Positions 31,979 through 37,335 of a DNA stretch of 43,050 nucleotides are shown here, piece by piece (position 1 is the stretch's first letter; every line of letters starts with the position of its first letter). Below the pieces are notes generated by a model. That model worked only from the letters and a program-made list of their open reading frames with translations. It did no database searches and had not been told where the DNA came from. Source of the stretch: a virus; the IMG/VR virus record IMGVR_UViG_3300007508_000011, positions 1 through 43,050 of that record. One strand, written 5' to 3'. A program made the position numbers and the translations under genes.

Positions 31979-32182
31979 CTAGCAACCTGTAGCATCTATA
32001 TCGTCTAGATACTTATTACTAGAATCGCTTCTGTCGATAGGCTCAATTTCTGTACTATAAATTTTTGTTAATTTATATCCGAAATCGCCCTCTTGTAAGG
32101 CTTGTGGTAACCAATCTCTTACCGCCTTATCGGTAACATCAGCTTTAGCTGTTATTATTATTTTAAAATCTTGTTCTTTCAT
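31979..32182 (-). CDS. Small 67-aa protein, unknown
   Basis: MKEQDFKIIITAKADVTDKA onward, 'WLPQALQEGDFGYKLTKIYSTEIEP'. Looks like an alternating alpha/beta small domain. ATGA overlap with the gene upstream. No family recognised. Confidence 0.55.
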   Translation of the reverse strand: MKEQDFKIIITAKADVTDKAVRDWLPQALQEGDFGYKLTKIYSTEIEPIDRSDSSNKYLDDIDATGC

Positions 32183-32463
32183 ATAATTGTTGCGTCTACG
32201 GTTTGTTTTATTTTAAATTGCTTTACTAACCAACTTTCATATTTGTTTATGTACTCTTGTTTTGACAATCTATTACCTGCAGCTGGAATGGTTAGATTTT
32301 CTTCTTCATGGTCTAACCACATTCTACTACAAAAACTTTCAAAGTTGCTTTCCCATTGTAAAAGGTCGTTCCATCGCTGAAACTCTTTTATGTGCCTATT
32401 CCAGAATTTTCCTTTATAGGCGTTATGTGATTTTTCTACTACTTCTTTAATTGTCTTTTCCAT
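32179..32463 (-). CDS. Unknown 94-aa Trp-rich protein
   Basis: MEKTIKEVVEKSHNAYKGKF onward, with 'FQRWNDLLQWESNFESFCSRMWLDHEEENL' in segments; six Trp residues. Helical. It overlaps the 55-aa gene upstream by 17 bases. Function unknown. Confidence 0.58.
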   Translation of the reverse strand: MEKTIKEVVEKSHNAYKGKFWNRHIKEFQRWNDLLQWESNFESFCSRMWLDHEEENLTIPAAGNRLSKQEYINKYESWLVKQFKIKQTVDATII

Positions 32464-32614
32464 TTTGAATATGTACTGGTTTATTTTCTAACATTGTAAA
32501 TGCTTCTGCTATGTACTCCTCTAAAGTCATTCCTCTTTGAGCGGCGTGCATACCACAATCATTTATAAAGCTGTTAGATACTTCTATTGTTTTGCCCTTA
32601 TATTTAAGTTTCAT
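32447..32614 (-). CDS. Small 55-aa protein, unknown
   Basis: MKLKYKGKTIEVSNSFINDC onward, then 'AAQRGMTLEEYIAEAFTML'. A short beta hairpin plus helix, reminiscent of a ribbon-helix-helix or small adaptor fold, but unassigned. It starts inside the last codons of the lysozyme gene (11-base overlap). Confidence 0.52.
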   Translation of the reverse strand: MKLKYKGKTIEVSNSFINDCGMHAAQRGMTLEEYIAEAFTMLENKPVHIQNGKDN

Positions 32615-33092
32615 TAAATAACTGAGCCTCTGCTTCTCTTCTTTTTACTAAACCTGCGAGTACTTTTCCGCCTGCTTTGTTCCATCTTTTTATTTCTGTG
32701 CTTGCTGCGTTGTAGTTACCTGCGTTTAGTTCTTTCAGTAAGGTACTGTTTTTGAAATTAGTCGGCCCTAAGTTGTATACCCATACTACTAGGGCATCAA
32801 ATTGATTTTGTGTAAGTGGTACTGTCACCATGCTTTCTATGTAACCTTCGTACTCTTCAAGCTCTGTCAGTAACATTTGCTCTGCTTGCTCTTGAGTTAT
32901 AGTCATGCCATCATGGACACCTTTTGTGTGCCCGTAGCCTATAGTCCATACTCCTACACTATCTTGATAAGCTGTAAGTTTACAACCCTCAAAGTATTTG
33001 AGTATTTCTGTGCCTTTTTCTCCTAATTTCATTAAAATTCCTATTCCTATTGCGAGTAGTATTATTGCTACCCATTGTAAAACATTATTCAT
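32604..33092 (-). CDS. Endolysin, GH24 lysozyme with N-terminal membrane anchor (SAR type)
   Basis: A 162-aa T4/P21-type muramidase cleaving peptidoglycan. The catalytic triad has the exact T4 spacing: E35-x8-D44-x5-T50 (YFEGCKLTAYQD...TIGYGHT). Residues 4-22 (VLQWVAIILLAIGIGILMK) form a weakly hydrophobic Gly/Ala-containing span, the hallmark of signal-anchor-release endolysins that reach the periplasm through Sec and are freed when the membrane is depolarised. A structured element with a U tract lies just upstream of the Shine-Dalgarno site. Confidence 0.93.
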   Translation of the reverse strand: MNNVLQWVAIILLAIGIGILMKLGEKGTEILKYFEGCKLTAYQDSVGVWTIGYGHTKGVHDGMTITQEQAEQMLLTELEEYEGYIESMVTVPLTQNQFDALVVWVYNLGPTNFKNSTLLKELNAGNYNAASTEIKRWNKAGGKVLAGLVKRREAEAQLFNET

Positions 33093-33100
33093 GACATCTC

Positions 33101-33195
33101 CTAAAAAAGAAATGCCCCGAGTCGGCTGTAGTTGCTCTCTTATTACTGAGACTTAATCTACAGACTTAGAATTTATCGAGCTGCGGGGTCATTTC
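33101..33195 (-). promoter_or_regulatory. Structured RNA element / attenuator upstream of the lysozyme gene
   Basis: On the - strand: GAAATG and CCCCG (33195-33184) pair with CGGGG and CATTTC (33119-33109); inside, AGTC-TGTAG pairs with CTACA...GACT, with a further small hairpin. The closing stem is followed by TTTCTTTTTT and then AGGAG and the lysozyme ATG. This looks like an intrinsic terminator or attenuator in the leader of the lysis gene, perhaps delaying lysozyme expression. Confidence 0.65.
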
Positions 33196-33201
33196 AAACT
33201 T

Positions 33202-33366
33202 CTACCAGTAGAGTATTGGGTACAAAAGTATAAATACATTTGCCAATATCAATACTGTAAAAAAGCTCCATTCGACTACTTCTTCAGCAGCCTTTTGTGT
33301 TTTAAAGATTCCTTGAATCGCTCGCAAAACTGCATAGCGATTTAAGAATCGCAATGCTCTTTGCAT
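33202..33366 (-). CDS. Small 54-aa membrane protein
   Basis: MQRALRFLNRYAVLRAIQGI onward: an amphipathic basic N-terminal half, then one C-terminal membrane span (FFTVLILANVFILLYPILYW). GGAG lies 8 nt upstream of the ATG. It sits between hsp20 and lysozyme, so a lysis regulator or tail-anchored accessory is possible. No family recognised. Confidence 0.55.
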   Translation of the reverse strand: MQRALRFLNRYAVLRAIQGIFKTQKAAEEVVEWSFFTVLILANVFILLYPILYW

Positions 33367-33376
33367 AGTCTTTCTC

Positions 33377-33811
33377 CTAGCCTATATTTATTACTTTAGG
33401 CCTCTCTGCTTCTGGGGTATTTACCTCTAGATTTATTACTAACAATCCGTCCTTAAAGCCAGCGTCCTGAACTTCAACCCAATCGCCAAGAGTGAAAACT
33501 CTCTTAAATACTTTTCCGCTAAGTCCCTTATAGATGTAGCGCTCTTCATTTGAGTCCAACTCTTGTTTTTCCTTACCCTCAATGGTAAGCTCGTTTTTAT
33601 GTTGTTTAATTTCTATGTCCTGTTTCTTCCAACCTGGCAATGCCAATTCAATTCGGTAAGCCTCCTCTCCTATGGCAACTAGATTGTATCTAGGATAATT
33701 AGTAATGGGTAAATCTGTTACCCTATTCGCTAGCTGATTGTGCAAGCGATCAAAACCGACAAATAATTTGTCGAAATCGTTAAAATTTAATGCAGTTTGT
33801 AAACCTGTCAT
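33377..33811 (-). CDS. Small heat shock protein, Hsp20/IbpA family
   Basis: A 144-aa alpha-crystallin-domain chaperone that holds unfolded proteins. Residues ~38-135: 'NYPRYNLVAIGEEAYRIELALPGWKKQDIEI', 'GLSGKVFKRVFTLGDWVEVQDAGFKDGLLVI' (in parts) and the following N-L-E-V. A short N-terminal arm (FDKLFVGFDRL) matches IbpA. Hsp20 genes are widespread in marine phages. The transcript has a ~225-nt structured leader, suggesting RNA-level control. Confidence 0.92.
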   Translation of the reverse strand: MTGLQTALNFNDFDKLFVGFDRLHNQLANRVTDLPITNYPRYNLVAIGEEAYRIELALPGWKKQDIEIKQHKNELTIEGKEKQELDSNEERYIYKGLSGKVFKRVFTLGDWVEVQDAGFKDGLLVINLEVNTPEAERPKVINIG

Positions 33812-34035
33812 TTCGTTTCTCCTGTTAGCTCCTTTCGGCAGCTGATGTGAGTTCCTTTCGGCAACTCGGTTATAAAATACAGTCTGTACACAAAATCCCG
33901 ACCACTGGTGGAAGTGGTACTCCTATCCTCGCCCTCGGAAAGCTCTGTTTCCTACTCGTGCCAGACATAAGCGTAGGTTTTGTTTAGGCAGTCCTACAAC
34001 TGCAAATCTTTTATGTGAAACTTTTAAAATTTCAC
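33812..34035 (-). promoter_or_regulatory. Long structured 5' leader of hsp20 (candidate cis-regulatory RNA)
   Basis: From the predicted +1 near 34035 to the hsp20 ATG there are ~225 nt without a gene. Visible structures on the - strand: a 5' hairpin GTGAAA/TTTCAC; ACCACT/AGTGGT; and two tandem 17-nt hairpins at 33850-33866 and 33827-33843, each of form AGYT-G-CC-GAAA-GG-ARCT with a GNRA tetraloop and bulged G. Those two differ only by a compensated pair (T:A versus C:G). From the literature, the manA RNA motif precedes ibpA-type genes in marine phages; this leader may be one, untested. Confidence 0.7.
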
Positions 34036-34041
34036 TCTATT

Positions 34042-34071
34042 ATTATACTATATTTTGCACCAACTTGTCAA
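34042..34071 (-). promoter_or_regulatory. Sigma70-type promoter of hsp20
   Basis: TTGACA (34066-34071), 18 bp, TATAAT (34042-34047) on the - strand, with AAAAATAGTTC upstream. It overlaps nothing coding; the 49-aa gene upstream stops at 34082, just before the conserved block. Confidence 0.86.
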
Positions 34072-34081
34072 GAACTATTTT

Positions 34082-34231
34082 TCAGTCCTCGTCTAGTTCT
34101 ATCATGCCCTTTTCTTTGAAGTAGTCTATCGTATCACTAATTCCTTGTCTTTTTGCCACAATCCATGTCATATGAACTGAAAACATAAAAAATAAAATAT
34201 AGATAATGTTCCATTGCGTTTCTAAATCCAT
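34082..34231 (-). CDS. Small 49-aa membrane protein
   Basis: MDLETQWNIIYILFFMFSVH onward: one N-terminal span, then a soluble acidic end (DYFKEKGMIELDED). AAGGAG stands 5 nt before the ATG. It is the only gene between two - strand promoters and has its own promoter at 34292. No family recognised. Confidence 0.6.
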   Translation of the reverse strand: MDLETQWNIIYILFFMFSVHMTWIVAKRQGISDTIDYFKEKGMIELDED

Positions 34232-34291
34232 AAGCTCTCCTTCATTCCTTATTCTGGTTAGCCCTTCCCAATGAATTTTTTCAATATATAT

Positions 34292-34320
34292 ATTATATCA
34301 AAATTGAAGCGCCAAGTCAA
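34292..34320 (-). promoter_or_regulatory. Sigma70-type promoter, leftward arm of divergent pair
   Basis: TTGACT (34315-34320), 17 bp, TATAAT (34292-34297) on the - strand, leader about 54 nt to the 49-aa membrane protein. Its -35 is only ~31 bp from the -35 of the rightward promoter, so one bound regulator could govern both. Confidence 0.86.
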
Positions 34321-34351
34321 GATTTATTTTCTACTTACCTAAAAATAGTTC

Positions 34352-34380
34352 TTGACTTTTATTGGTTAATTTGTTATAAT
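34352..34380 (+). promoter_or_regulatory. Sigma70-type promoter, rightward arm (Myb-like / bS21 operon)
   Basis: TTGACT (34352-34357), 17 bp, TATAAT (34375-34380), preceded by AAAAATAGTTC. Six bases then lead to the ATG at 34387, so the mRNA should be leaderless. It is one of the few + strand copies of the repeat. Confidence 0.88.
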
Positions 34381-34386
34381 ATAAGT

Positions 34387-34566
34387 ATGAAAAAATCTCA
34401 ATCAAGTAGATGGAGCGATAAAGAAATTCGCCTACTGAGTCAATGGTATGGCGATATTAGTATAGAAGAAATGAGCATTTTAGTGGGAAAATCCCATAGT
34501 GCCATTCGTTCTAAAGTCCACTACTTAAGGAAGCGCGGTTGGGCATTTGATTCCACGCGTAGATAG
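34387..34566 (+). CDS. Myb/SANT-like transcription regulator (59 aa)
   Basis: A single HTH module: RWSDKEIRLLSQWYGDISIE, then M-S-I-L-V-G-K-S-H-S-A-I-R-S-K-V-H-Y-L. The W...W spacing and the 'V-G-K-S..A-I-R-S-K' recognition helix match Myb/SANT-like phage regulators. It is first in the + strand operon and lies next to divergent promoters, which fits an autoregulator or switch protein. Predicted to be translated from a leaderless message. Confidence 0.72.
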   Translation: MKKSQSSRWSDKEIRLLSQWYGDISIEEMSILVGKSHSAIRSKVHYLRKRGWAFDSTRR

Positions 34567-34575
34567 GAGAAAATC

Positions 34576-34848
34576 ATGGCAAAGGTAATACCTTTTCCCA
34601 AACCCTACTTGACTACCAAAGACAAGTCGGATATAATCGTCAATGACCTCTCTCTAAAATTATTAGATTTATTGGAGAGAAATGGCATTGACACCACTCG
34701 TCAAGGTTTTATCCTTGACATGGCATGGGTTGTTAAATTTTTAGAAGTAACAGTTGACAACTCTTTTGGTGTGGAGAACCCACTAAGTAAACATATCAGG
34801 CAATTTGTGCCTACGGATTTATATGAAAAAAATGAAAAATATACATGA
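34576..34848 (+). CDS. Unknown 90-aa protein
   Basis: MAKVIPFPKPYLTTKDKSDI onward; helical middle (LSLKLLDLLERNGIDTTRQGF) and 'DMAWVVKFLEVTVDNSFG'. 'K-V-I-P-F-P' also opens, in altered form, the protein at 38444 (KVIQFP). Small proteins with this start occur in marine phages; function unknown. GGAG lies 6 nt upstream of the ATG. Confidence 0.6.
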   Translation: MAKVIPFPKPYLTTKDKSDIIVNDLSLKLLDLLERNGIDTTRQGFILDMAWVVKFLEVTVDNSFGVENPLSKHIRQFVPTDLYEKNEKYT

Positions 34849-35071
34849 CACAGAACAAAAATGTATGGCTACTTGGTCAGAAGAGACAAGTAGATTACTT
34901 GACATTGAAGAAATAGATCAAGATGAGAATAGAATCGCTGAAATACTTGAAGTGCAAACACTTAAGTTACAGAGCGAACCTCAATGTATTGAAATAAATT
35001 ACGAAGAGCTATATCTTAACTTAACCATACAATACTTTAGAAAACTAATTAACAAACTACAGACAGCGTGA
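34823..35071 (+). CDS. Unknown ~82-aa acidic protein
   Basis: Overlaps the previous gene; the start is ATG 34823 or 34832. Sequence features: ATWSEETSRLLDIEEIDQDE, an acidic helix, then a Tyr/Leu-rich helix (YEELYLNLTIQYFRKL). Its TGA overlaps the GTG of the bS21 gene. No family recognised. Confidence 0.5.
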   Translation: MKKMKNIHDTEQKCMATWSEETSRLLDIEEIDQDENRIAEILEVQTLKLQSEPQCIEINYEELYLNLTIQYFRKLINKLQTA

Positions 35072-35316
35072 GACGAAGAAGAAATGATAACTACAATTTC
35101 GATAGAATGCTACGGCAGTTCAAACGAAAAATGCAACGAAGCGGTAAGCTAGAAGATTACCGAAACAAACAGTATTACAAAAAACCTTCCACCAAAAGAC
35201 AAGAAAAAATGAACGCTGCAAAACGCAGAGCGGTAGCTTTACAAAAAGCAAATTCACTTGGGCCAGAGCCGCGCCTACCAAAACTATCCAGCAATTATCA
35301 ACCACCAGAGGAATAA
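35068..35316 (+). CDS. rpsU: Ribosomal protein bS21 homologue
   Basis: An 82-aa basic protein. From residue 8: FDRMLRQFKRKMQRSGKLED, then 'R-N-K-Q-Y-Y-K-K-P-S-T-K-R-Q-E-K' and 'AAKRRAVALQKAN'. This follows bacterial bS21 ('L.rFKr....aG.l.e.r.re.Y.KPs.kRk.k..aA.kR') almost position by position, with a ~20-residue Pro-rich extension. bS21 sits near the 3' end of 16S rRNA and aids mRNA start selection. GTG start overlaps the upstream stop (GTGA). Phage-borne bS21 is known from pelagiphages and metagenomic viruses; it may bias host ribosomes to phage messages. Confidence 0.9.
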   Translation: MRRRRNDNYNFDRMLRQFKRKMQRSGKLEDYRNKQYYKKPSTKRQEKMNAAKRRAVALQKANSLGPEPRLPKLSSNYQPPEE

Positions 35317-35384
35317 TTACACTTTTTTATGTTAAATAAAACTCGCACAGATTTGAGCCAAGATGACCTACTCAAAAATTCTTG

Positions 35385-35413
35385 TTGCAATTTTGCTAAA
35401 AGTGTGGTATAAT
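35385..35413 (+). promoter_or_regulatory. Promoter of the candidate small RNA
   Basis: TTGCAA (35385-35390), 17 bp, TATAAT (35408-35413) on the + strand. The -35 is weaker than in other copies. Downstream there is no ORF for more than 400 bp on this strand, so its product is presumably a noncoding RNA. Confidence 0.7.
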
Positions 35414-35419
35414 ATACTC

Positions 35420-35545
35420 ATAAATTGGAATTAAACAAGGCTAGCAGCTGTTAATCAACTCCAATAAAACCTAAACAAACAGCATCACCCGAATGACGGC
35501 TCTCCGAAGGAGAGACGGCATGAAGGCTGATGTCTGGTTTTTGTT
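35420..35545 (+). ncRNA. Candidate structured small RNA (~125 nt)
   Basis: The RNA from +1 near 35420 has a 5' stem (TTGGA / TCCAA enclosing TAGCAGCTGTTA), a hairpin CTCTCC-GAA-GGAGAG flanked on both sides by ACGG, and an enclosing stem CATCA / TGATG plus CAG / CTG, followed by GGTTTTTG as terminator tail. No start codon with a ribosome site is present. It lies downstream of bS21. I could not match it to a known riboswitch or sRNA. From 35546 to 35768 I see nothing else. Confidence 0.55.
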
Positions 35546-35768
35546 ATTGTGTTTGATTTAATTCTAAGCAACCAAATTGACCGTTGGAATCAAACAGTTT
35601 AAAGACTTTATCCAATTTAAAGCCACTAAAGCAAGTTGCTACACTTGCGTCAATTAACCCCACCTACTTTTTTGCATAACTTGGTCAAACCGAAATTATT
35701 TAAACATCTATAAACCTTATTCGACCATATCAAATTGCAACTCAACCTACGAAAATTTCCCCTAGTCT

Positions 35769-35834
35769 ATAAAAAGCCCCGTTGCGGTTTAGTATAAAGA
35801 AACGGGGCTATAAAAGCCCCGCTGCGGTTTAGTT
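35769..35834. terminator. Terminator hairpin with a tandem 20-bp direct repeat
   Basis: Stem AGCCCCGTT / AACGGGGCT (35775-35809), followed on the - strand by TTTTTATA: the terminator of the PPK2-side operon. The left arm and 'GCGGTTTAGT' recur at 35815-35834 (AGCCCCGCTGCGGTTTAGTT), which can form an alternative stem GGGGC/GCCCC with the first. It separates convergent transcription units. Confidence 0.82.
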
Positions 35835-35848
35835 AAAATACTTCAGTT

Positions 35849-36148
35849 TTATACTTCGTTTTTATACTTCTTTTTCCATTCCCACCTTTCGCCCTTCCAA
35901 AAGTGCCAAGGCCTCTTAGGTCTGCTCGGCCCCGCTAAAACATCTTTCTTAGTTATAGTTCTCCGCCAATACTTATCTGTATAATCCGCTTCCTGCCTTT
36001 TAGCCTCTTCAATATCATCACTTTCGTCATGCTCTGTTGGGTGTATTATAGGCTCTAGTTCACTCTGCAGTTTTTCTGACTCTGATTGACCCGCTTTCTC
36101 CTCTACATACTGGTACAGGCCGTGCCCTAAATAAATTTCTTTTCTCAT
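35849..36148 (-). CDS. Unknown 99-aa protein
   Basis: MRKEIYLGHGLYQYVEEKAG onward; acidic centre (HDESDDIEEAKRQEADY) and a Trp/Lys-rich end (HFWKGERWEWKKKYKN). Its first 89 bases overlap the 3' end of the PPK2-like gene in another frame, an unusually long overlap for this genome. No family recognised. Confidence 0.55.
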   Translation of the reverse strand: MRKEIYLGHGLYQYVEEKAGQSESEKLQSELEPIIHPTEHDESDDIEEAKRQEADYTDKYWRRTITKKDVLAGPSRPKRPWHFWKGERWEWKKKYKNEV

Positions 36149-36770
36149 TTTCTTTCTCTAAAATTTCTACTAGCGTTGTTATTAAATTTAATCTCCCGAC
36201 TTCCTTGTTGTTATAATCTATTGTGTGCCAGTCTCCACAAGTAGTTATAACTCTTTCCTTTAGTAGCGTCATTGTATCATAGTACGATAACGCCCTTTCA
36301 TCATTTTCTGATAATTTCCACGACTTTAGAGGATTTCTCTTGCGTTCCTCTAATCGTCTTGCTTGTTCTTCTTCACTTATACTAAGCCAAAACTTAATAA
36401 AAGTTACGCCCTTCTGTTTTTCTTCCCACCTATTTACTTTAGCCATGAATCTTTCATATTGCTTGTCTGTACACCAGCCATTAATCTTTTGTACCATAGC
36501 TCTGCTATACCACGACCTATCAAAAAAGACTATCTGATTTTTTCTTGGCATTTTTGATTTCCAAAAATTTAACCAATGTTTCATATCTTTTTTGCTAGGT
36601 TTACTACTTAGTGAAACACTATAATTATATGTAGGCAGATAATGCGTAACTTCTCTAATTGTGCTACTCTTTCCTGCAGTATCGCGACCTTCAAGTAACA
36701 ATGCAACCTTGCCGAAATCTTCAGCAACTATTTTATTTAATCTTACTTGCATTGTTTCTAGTTCTATCAT
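36060..36770 (-). CDS. Polyphosphate kinase 2 (PPK2) family protein
   Basis: A 236-aa P-loop kinase. Walker A: LLEGRDTAGKSST (25-37, K34). Walker B/lid region: VFFDRSWYSRAMV (D84-R85), then 'RFMAKVNRWEEKQKGV', 'FIKFWLSISEEEQARRLEER', and 'NPLKSWKLSENDERAL', all in PPK2 order. PPK2 enzymes move phosphate between polyphosphate and NDP/NMP; in a phage it could feed NTP/dNTP pools from host polyphosphate. The last ~30 residues (RARPVPVCRGESGSIRVRK) are atypical and lie in the overlap with the next gene. Bases 36771-36839 hold no gene. Confidence 0.85.
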   Translation of the reverse strand: MIELETMQVRLNKIVAEDFGKVALLLEGRDTAGKSSTIREVTHYLPTYNYSVSLSSKPSKKDMKHWLNFWKSKMPRKNQIVFFDRSWYSRAMVQKINGWCTDKQYERFMAKVNRWEEKQKGVTFIKFWLSISEEEQARRLEERKRNPLKSWKLSENDERALSYYDTMTLLKERVITTCGDWHTIDYNNKEVGRLNLITTLVEILEKENEKRNLFRARPVPVCRGESGSIRVRKTAE

Positions 36771-36839
36771 TTTGTATTAATAGAAGGCGTCCTGTTTATA
36801 CTCGGCACGATTGTGGTATCTTTAGCAATGACACCCCTT

Positions 36840-37043
36840 CTATTTTGTATGTCGCGGCAATTTACTCTCTACAAACCACTCGTGTTGCCGCTTTACGGGG
36901 TTGTATTTTCTCTGTCTTAGCTTTTGCTGACCTGAAATTAATTTTGCAGTTTTATAAGTTGAATAGCAATATGAGTGGCTACTTCTAGACTCACTTTCAG
37001 GTATCATATTTACTATTTGCTTTTTTCCTTTTCCTCTTGCCAT
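36840..37043 (-). CDS. rpmG: Ribosomal protein bL33 homologue
   Basis: A 67-aa basic protein. The start MARGKGKKQIVNMI, the centre 'SHSYCYSTYKT' (bL33: 'GHFYTTTKNK') and the end 'RKYNPVKRQHEWFVESKL' (E. coli bL33: 'KKFDPVVRQHVIYKEAKI') align end to end; K-[YF]-[ND]-P-V-x-R-Q-H and E-[SA]-K are shared. It lacks the zinc CxxC pairs, like the E. coli form. bL33 lies near the E-site of the large subunit. AGGA stands 8 nt before the ATG and only 14 nt from the tRNA 3' end. A second phage ribosomal protein beside bS21. Confidence 0.84.
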   Translation of the reverse strand: MARGKGKKQIVNMIPESESRSSHSYCYSTYKTAKLISGQQKLRQRKYNPVKRQHEWFVESKLPRHTK

Positions 37044-37057
37044 TTCATTTTCCTACT

Positions 37058-37132
37058 TGGTGGAGCTGGTGAGATTCGAACTCACAACCTTCTACGTGCA
37101 AGGCAGATGCTCTCCCGTTGAGCTACAACCCC
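37058..37132 (-). tRNA. tRNA-Ala (UGC)
   Basis: A full cloverleaf on the - strand: acceptor GGGGTTG / CAGCTCC, D-arm AGCTCAACGGGAGAGC, anticodon stem TCTGC / GTAGA with loop C-T-T-G-C-A-C (anticodon TGC), T-arm with GTTCGAATC, discriminator A, and an encoded CCA (37058-37060). The acceptor pair 3-70 is G-U, the main identity element for alanine. G1 (37132) is also the last base of the stop codon of the upstream gene, so the tRNA must be cut from a polycistronic transcript. Confidence 0.96.
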
Positions 37133-37335
37133 TAATTAAAATAATGCCATATAGGTATCATACTTATATAAAATACTATAATACCTAATGTAATCCAATC
37201 TTTTCTAAGCCATATAAACCATACTATTAGAATTAAGACTGCAAATGTGATGTCCGCTATTAGTACATTTGAGTAGTCTACTACCCAAACTTTAGTCTCT
37301 GCGCTCAACCATTCTACCATTCCATAGCCTTTCAT
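37132..37335 (-). CDS. Small two-span membrane protein
   Basis: 67 aa from 37335, or 62 from the ATG at 37320 (MVEWLS). Two hydrophobic spans: VLIADITFAVLILIVWFIWL and WITLGIIVFYISMIPIW. The TAG stop shares a base with the tRNA 5' end. It overlaps the DUF2061 gene by 44 bases if the first ATG is used. Function unknown. Confidence 0.6.
   Translation of the reverse strand: MKGYGMVEWLSAETKVWVVDYSNVLIADITFAVLILIVWFIWLRKDWITLGIIVFYISMIPIWHYFN

Noticed and set aside
33109-33195. A degenerate tRNA between hsp20 and lysozyme
   Set aside because: The outer stem looks acceptor-like, but there is no T-arm GTTCGAATC, no D-arm and no CCA; a U tract follows, so it is a terminator-like element.
35500-35545. 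Hammerhead ribozyme hinted at by CTGATG
   Set aside because: The core needs CUGANGA followed by a stem and GAAA; here CTGATG is followed by T and no GAAA core is in place.
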